A DNA stretch of 8,879 nucleotides from Alphaproteobacteria bacterium. Lineage in GTDB: Bacteria; Pseudomonadota; Alphaproteobacteria; ATCC43930; CGMCC-115725. A model generated the notes under the pieces. It made no database searches. It was not told the origin of the DNA and saw nothing but the letters and a program-made list of their open reading frames with translations. This document shows positions 5,656 to 8,879 of the stretch, in pieces (the first letter of the stretch is position 1; each line of letters begins with the position of its first letter). Where the stretch lies: contig JAFAWI010000147.1 of NCBI GenBank assembly GCA_019241915.1, positions 1-8,879 on the forward strand, given 5' to 3'. The position numbers and the translations under genes were made by a program.

Positions 5656-8289
5656 TTAGTAGAGGCCGCCGGTGCCGCTCGACGGCAGCCGGGGCGCCCC
5701 GACGCCGCTCACGATGCCGACGCCGCCCAGCAGCCCGGCGCCGGACAGTTCGCCGCCGCCGGCGGCCTCGGCGCCGCTGCCCCCGACCCCCTGCAGGCCG
5801 AGGTCGCGGTTCTGGTCGGGGCCGGTGCCGGGCTTGTACGCCATGTAGATGCCGCCCTCGCCGCCGGGCAGTCCCGAATTGGGATCGACCCGCACCATCT
5901 GCAGCCCCGGCGGGATGCGGAACTCGGTCGCCGGCGCGTCCTTCAGCGCATCGATCATGTAGTCGCGGAAAATCGGCGCGGCAACCACCGCGGCCTGCTG
6001 TCCGCGGCCGAGGCTGTCGTGGTTGTCGTAGCCGACATAGACCCCGGCCGCGAGGTTCGGCGTGAAACCGACAAACCACGCATCGCGCCAGTCGCTGGTC
6101 GTGCCGGTCTTGCCGGCGATCGGCTTGCCGACCGCGGCAACGCGCGCGCCGGTGCCGCGCTGGACGACGCCCTGCATCATCTGCACCAGCTGGTAAGTCG
6201 ATTGCGGGTCGGCGATCTGCTCGCGCGTGTCGGGGATGACGGGCGGCGCCTGGTTGGCCCACTCGACGTTGCGGCAGCTCTCGCACGGGCGCTGATCGGC
6301 GCGGTAGATGGTGACGCCGTTGCGGTCCTGGACGCTGTCGATCACCGTCGGGATCAGGCGCTTGCCGCCGTCGACCAGCATTGCATAGGCGGCGGTGAGG
6401 CGGAGCGGGGTGGTCTCGCCGGCGCCGAGCGACATCGAGTATTCGCGCGGCATGTGGTCCATGATGCCAAACGCCTCGATATTCTGGCCGATCGCCTCCA
6501 TGCCGAGGATCACGCCGAGGCGCGCCGCCACGGTGTTGAGCGAGTGGGCCAGCGCGACGAGCAGCGGGGTCGGGCCGCGAAAGCTTTCCGACTCGTAATT
6601 GCCCGGCGTCCACGGCGGCATTCCGGGTCCCTGATCGACCGAGAGCGGGCCGTCCTCGACCAAGGTCGAGGGGGTGAAACCGCGTTCGAGCGCGGTCAGA
6701 TAGACAAACGGCTTGATCGCCGAGCCGGGCTGGCGGTGCGCCTGGGTCGCGCGGTTAAACTGGCTGATCTCAAAGCTGAACCCGCCGCTCATTGCCAGCA
6801 CGCGGCCGGTGTGCGGGTCGATCGTAACCAGGGCACCCGAGACGTCGGGGACCTGGCACAGATTGTAGAGCGGCAGCGGCCTGGCAGGGGGTGGCGGTGC
6901 GGCTGCCGTCGCGGCCTTGGCCGGCGGCTGGGTGTTTCGTGGTTCCGCCGGCGTTGCCGCCGCCGGCAGCGGCTCGACCAGCACGATGTCGCCCGGCTTG
7001 ACGACGTCGGCCGCGTTGCGCGGGTAGGCGCCGAGCGTGCCGTCGTCGTGCAGGCGTTGTGCCCAGCGCATCTGGGCGAACGGGATGCGGCCGCCGGAGC
7101 CGTCCTTGAAGCCGATCGCGGCACCGTCGGCCTCGACCCGCGTCACCATCGCCAGCAGCCAGTTTTCGGCGCCCGCTCCCGGCGGCATCGGCTGCGCTGC
7201 AAGCGCTGCGGCCCAGTCGCCGGCCGGGTCGATATGGGCGGCCGCGCCGCGCCAGCCGCTATGCGCGCGGTCAAAGCCGATCAGCCCGGTGCGCAACGCC
7301 TTGTCGGCCGCGGCTTGCAGCCGCCCGTCGAGCGAGGTGCGCACGGTGAGACCGCCTTCGTAGACGGTCTTTTCGCCAAAGCGGCCGACCAGCTCGCGCC
7401 GAACCTCTTCGGCGAAGTAGGCGGCGTTGACGATCTCGGCATCCTCCCGGCGGCGCATCGCGACCGGGCCGGTTTTGGCGTCGGCGACCTCGGCCGCCGT
7501 CGCAAATCCCGCCTCCTGCATCTGATCGAGAACGAGATCGCGGCGCGCGCGCGCCTGCTGCGGGAAGCGGGCCGGGTTGTAATTGTTGGGCGCCTTCGGC
7601 AGCCCGGCGAGAAAGGCGGCCTCGGCCAAGGTCAGTTCGTCGAGCGGCTTGTCGAAATAGGTCAGCGCCGCCGAGGCGACGCCGTAGGAGCCGGCGCCGA
7701 GATAGATCTCGTTCAAGTAGAGTTCAAGAATCCGATCCTTGGGCAGCGCGTCGTCGATTCGCGTGGCGAGCAGCGCTTCCTTGATCTTGCGCTCGATCGA
7801 CAGCTCGTTGGTCAGCAGCATGTTCTTGGCCACCTGCTGCGTGATCGTCGACGCCCCGACCGGACGGCGGCTGCTGCGCCAGCGGCCGATATCGGTGACC
7901 GCGGCGCGCAGGATCGAGATCGGATCGACGCCGTGGTGCGAGTAGAAATTCTTGTCCTCAGCGGCAAGGAACGCGGCGATGACCCGCTTTGGGATCGCGC
8001 CGATCGGCACGAAGACGCGCCTTTCGCTGGCGAATTCGGCGAGCAGCCGGCCGTCGCCGGCAAGCACGCGCGTCGTGATCGGCGGCTGGTAGTTGGCAAG
8101 CTGCTGATAGTCGGGCAAGTCGCGGCCGAAGTACCAGATCGTCAACCCGCCAAACGCACCGCCGATCAGCGCCAGCAACACGGCGCAGACGAACAGGAAG
8201 CGGACCAGTCTGACCAAGGTGCCCAAGCGGCGCGTGCTCCATCCCCTGCGGCGGCCTGATCGCGAGCCCTCCCCGCCTAAAGCCGGCAT
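5656..8289 (-). CDS. mrcA: Penicillin-binding protein 1A (bifunctional transglycosylase/transpeptidase)
   Basis: An 877-residue class A PBP that polymerises glycan strands from lipid II and cross-links the stem peptides in the periplasm, anchored in the inner membrane. Domains: a basic cytoplasmic tail (1-30); one transmembrane helix (about 31-53); GT51 transglycosylase with EDKNFYSHHGVD (catalytic E111), GASTITQQVAKN (145-156), RKIKEALLA (167-175) and KDRILELYLNEIYLG (184-198); a middle insert (about 300-440) like the OB-type domain of PBP1A; a proline/alanine linker (441-473); and a transpeptidase with SAIK (S523 nucleophile, K526), SLN (583-585) and KTGT (727-730). C670 and C673 form a CESC pair. 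The last 40 or so residues are glycine-rich. All catalytic motifs are intact. ATG 8289 gives the longest sensible start but lacks a good ribosome site; TTG at 8226 is possible yet also poorly supported. It is followed closely by prfB and is divergent from rne. Confidence 0.96.
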   Translation of the reverse strand: MPALGGEGSRSGRRRGWSTRRLGTLVRLVRFLFVCAVLLALIGGAFGGLTIWYFGRDLPDYQQLANYQPPITTRVLAGDGRLLAEFASERRVFVPIGAIPKRVIAAFLAAEDKNFYSHHGVDPISILRAAVTDIGRWRSSRRPVGASTITQQVAKNMLLTNELSIERKIKEALLATRIDDALPKDRILELYLNEIYLGAGSYGVASAALTYFDKPLDELTLAEAAFLAGLPKAPNNYNPARFPQQARARRDLVLDQMQEAGFATAAEVADAKTGPVAMRRREDAEIVNAAYFAEEVRRELVGRFGEKTVYEGGLTVRTSLDGRLQAAADKALRTGLIGFDRAHSGWRGAAAHIDPAGDWAAALAAQPMPPGAGAENWLLAMVTRVEADGAAIGFKDGSGGRIPFAQMRWAQRLHDDGTLGAYPRNAADVVKPGDIVLVEPLPAAATPAEPRNTQPPAKAATAAAPPPPARPLPLYNLCQVPDVSGALVTIDPHTGRVLAMSGGFSFEISQFNRATQAHRQPGSAIKPFVYLTALERGFTPSTLVEDGPLSVDQGPGMPPWTPGNYESESFRGPTPLLVALAHSLNTVAARLGVILGMEAIGQNIEAFGIMDHMPREYSMSLGAGETTPLRLTAAYAMLVDGGKRLIPTVIDSVQDRNGVTIYRADQRPCESCRNVEWANQAPPVIPDTREQIADPQSTYQLVQMMQGVVQRGTGARVAAVGKPIAGKTGTTSDWRDAWFVGFTPNLAAGVYVGYDNHDSLGRGQQAAVVAAPIFRDYMIDALKDAPATEFRIPPGLQMVRVDPNSGLPGGEGGIYMAYKPGTGPDQNRDLGLQGVGGSGAEAAGGGELSGAGLLGGVGIVSGVGAPRLPSSGTGGLY

Positions 8290-8728
8290 GCCGCCGAGCA
8301 GCGGCGGCCCTTATGCGCCAACGCCTCCCGCATTCCAAGGCCAATCTGGCCTCGCGGACCGAGCCGGTCGAGCGATCCCGCGCTCACTCGACTGCGGACG
8401 CTCAACGGGGTACCCCGGGCGGGCGACGCCAGCGGCCGGTCGGAGGAAACCGTTGTAGAGCGACGGTCTGCCGCGTACATTGGCGTGTATGAATTTCGCC
8501 GATCGGGATGCGCCCGGCGGCGTTGGCTCGCTCGCCCGCCTCGCCGGCCGATGCCGCGACACCGGGCCTGCGAATTGGCAAAACCGAGGCCGGGTTCAGA
8601 TTTAGACCGCGACGCCGATGTCTTACTTTCGCGACGCCCGATGAATTCCCACGGCCTCCCTCAAGCGTGGACCGCGCCTCCGCTCGCCTTTGCCGCGGGT
8701 CCTGCCGCGCGTCCCGGAGTTCGCCCGA
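8290..8728. other. Long divergent mrcA/rne intergenic region, probable rne leader
   Basis: This is 439 nt with no convincing gene on either strand. It should contain the mrcA promoter (leftward) and the rne promoter and leader (rightward). A 12-bp perfect palindrome CGGGGTACCCCG lies at 8406-8417. A GAGCG/CGCTC stem lies just left of it, near 8370-8385. GCGACGCCGATG (8609-8620) is repeated as GCGACGCCCGATG at 8631-8643. Candidate rne -35 elements include TTGGCA (8575-8580), but the best nearby -10-like TTTAGA (8601-8606) is 20 nt away. A weak alternative is TTGTAG (8453-8458) with TACATT (8476-8481) at 17 nt. None is strong enough to call. GGAG at 8716-8719 is the rne ribosome site. Known RNase E genes are autoregulated through long leaders, which would fit. 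Confidence 0.45.
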
Positions 8729-8879
8729 ATGGGAAAACGCATGCTTATCGACGCCGCCCATCCCGAAGAGACGCGGGTGGTGGTGCTCAACGGTACCCGG
8801 CTTGAAGAATTCGACTTCGAGTCGTCGACCAAAAAACAGGTCAAAGGCAATATCTACCTTGCCAAGGTCACCCGGGTAG
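8729..8879 (+). CDS. rne: Ribonuclease E, N-terminal fragment
   Basis: The first 50 codons of an RNase E/G family endoribonuclease, running off the right edge. RNase E makes single-strand cuts in AU-rich RNA for mRNA decay and for rRNA and tRNA maturation, and scaffolds the degradosome at the membrane. The visible start, MGKRMLIDAAHPEETRVVVL, then TRLEEFDFESSTKKQVKGNI and YLAKVTRV, matches the highly conserved opening of alphaproteobacterial RNase E (MLIDATHPEETRVVV...EEFDFE...KGNIYLAKVTRVEPSLQAAF). The last part is the start of the S1 domain. ATG 8729 is chosen because GGAG lies nine nt upstream and the few residues before MLIDA are usual in the family; ATG 8741 is the alternative. RNase G is less likely because alphaproteobacterial RNase E starts this way. 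It is divergent from mrcA. Confidence 0.93.
   Translation, partial: MGKRMLIDAAHPEETRVVVLNGTRLEEFDFESSTKKQVKGNIYLAKVTRV

Noticed and set aside
5455..8259. A 934-codon plus-strand frame opposite mrcA
   Set aside because: It is the antisense of PBP1A, whose catalytic motifs are all intact. The translation is repetitive, charged and without any known domain.
8402..8761. Minus- and plus-strand frames of 80-120 codons in the mrcA/rne gap
   Set aside because: They are arginine/alanine/proline-rich without ribosome sites or family resemblance, and two of them overlap the true RNase E start in other frames. None resembles an amidase.

Overview
The window reads as core chromosome of a GC-rich alphaproteobacterium. 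Three things point there: the mrcA-prfB pair next to rne, the protein styles of CysS, PBP1A, RF2 and the RNase E N-terminus, and a perfect GAAC-N7-GAAC motif, the form LexA recognises in Alphaproteobacteria. No transposase, integrase, phage gene, CRISPR array, tRNA or rRNA was seen. The accessory-like material is confined to short intergenic repeats.

Layout from left to right. (1) Positions 1-333, minus: N-terminal part of a SpoU/TrmJ-family tRNA 2'-O-methyltransferase with a TTG start, cut by the window edge. (2) Positions 334-556: a dense intergenic region holding a good sigma70-like promoter facing trmJ, a LexA-type box on its -10, four copies of a 10-base TAACAGGAGG-like element in inverted pairs, and a GC-rich hairpin that resembles a dispersed repeat and runs up to the trmJ start. 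(3) Positions 557-1927, minus: cysteinyl-tRNA synthetase, divergent from (4) 2066-3424, plus: an LplT-like MFS transporter, followed by (5) 3497-4312, plus: an exported DUF3108 protein. (6) Positions 4313-4499: convergent gap with degenerate repeat-like sequence. (7) Positions 4500-5631, minus: peptide chain release factor 2, read through a programmed +1 frameshift. (8) Positions 5656-8289, minus: bifunctional penicillin-binding protein 1A, 24 nt upstream of prfB and probably cotranscribed with it. (9) Positions 8290-8728: a 439-bp divergent intergenic region. (10) Positions 8729-8879, plus: the start of RNase E, cut by the right edge.

Functionally the genes cover translation (CysRS, RF2, a tRNA methyltransferase), RNA turnover (RNase E) and the cell envelope (PBP1A, an exported DUF3108 protein, a probable lysophospholipid-type flippase). 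The coding content is ordinary. The most notable items are the putative SOS-controlled promoter and repeat-rich leader at about 340-553, the RF2 recoding site, and the absence of the amidase gene that commonly lies between rne and mrcA in alphaproteobacteria. I found no clear new multi-gene system.
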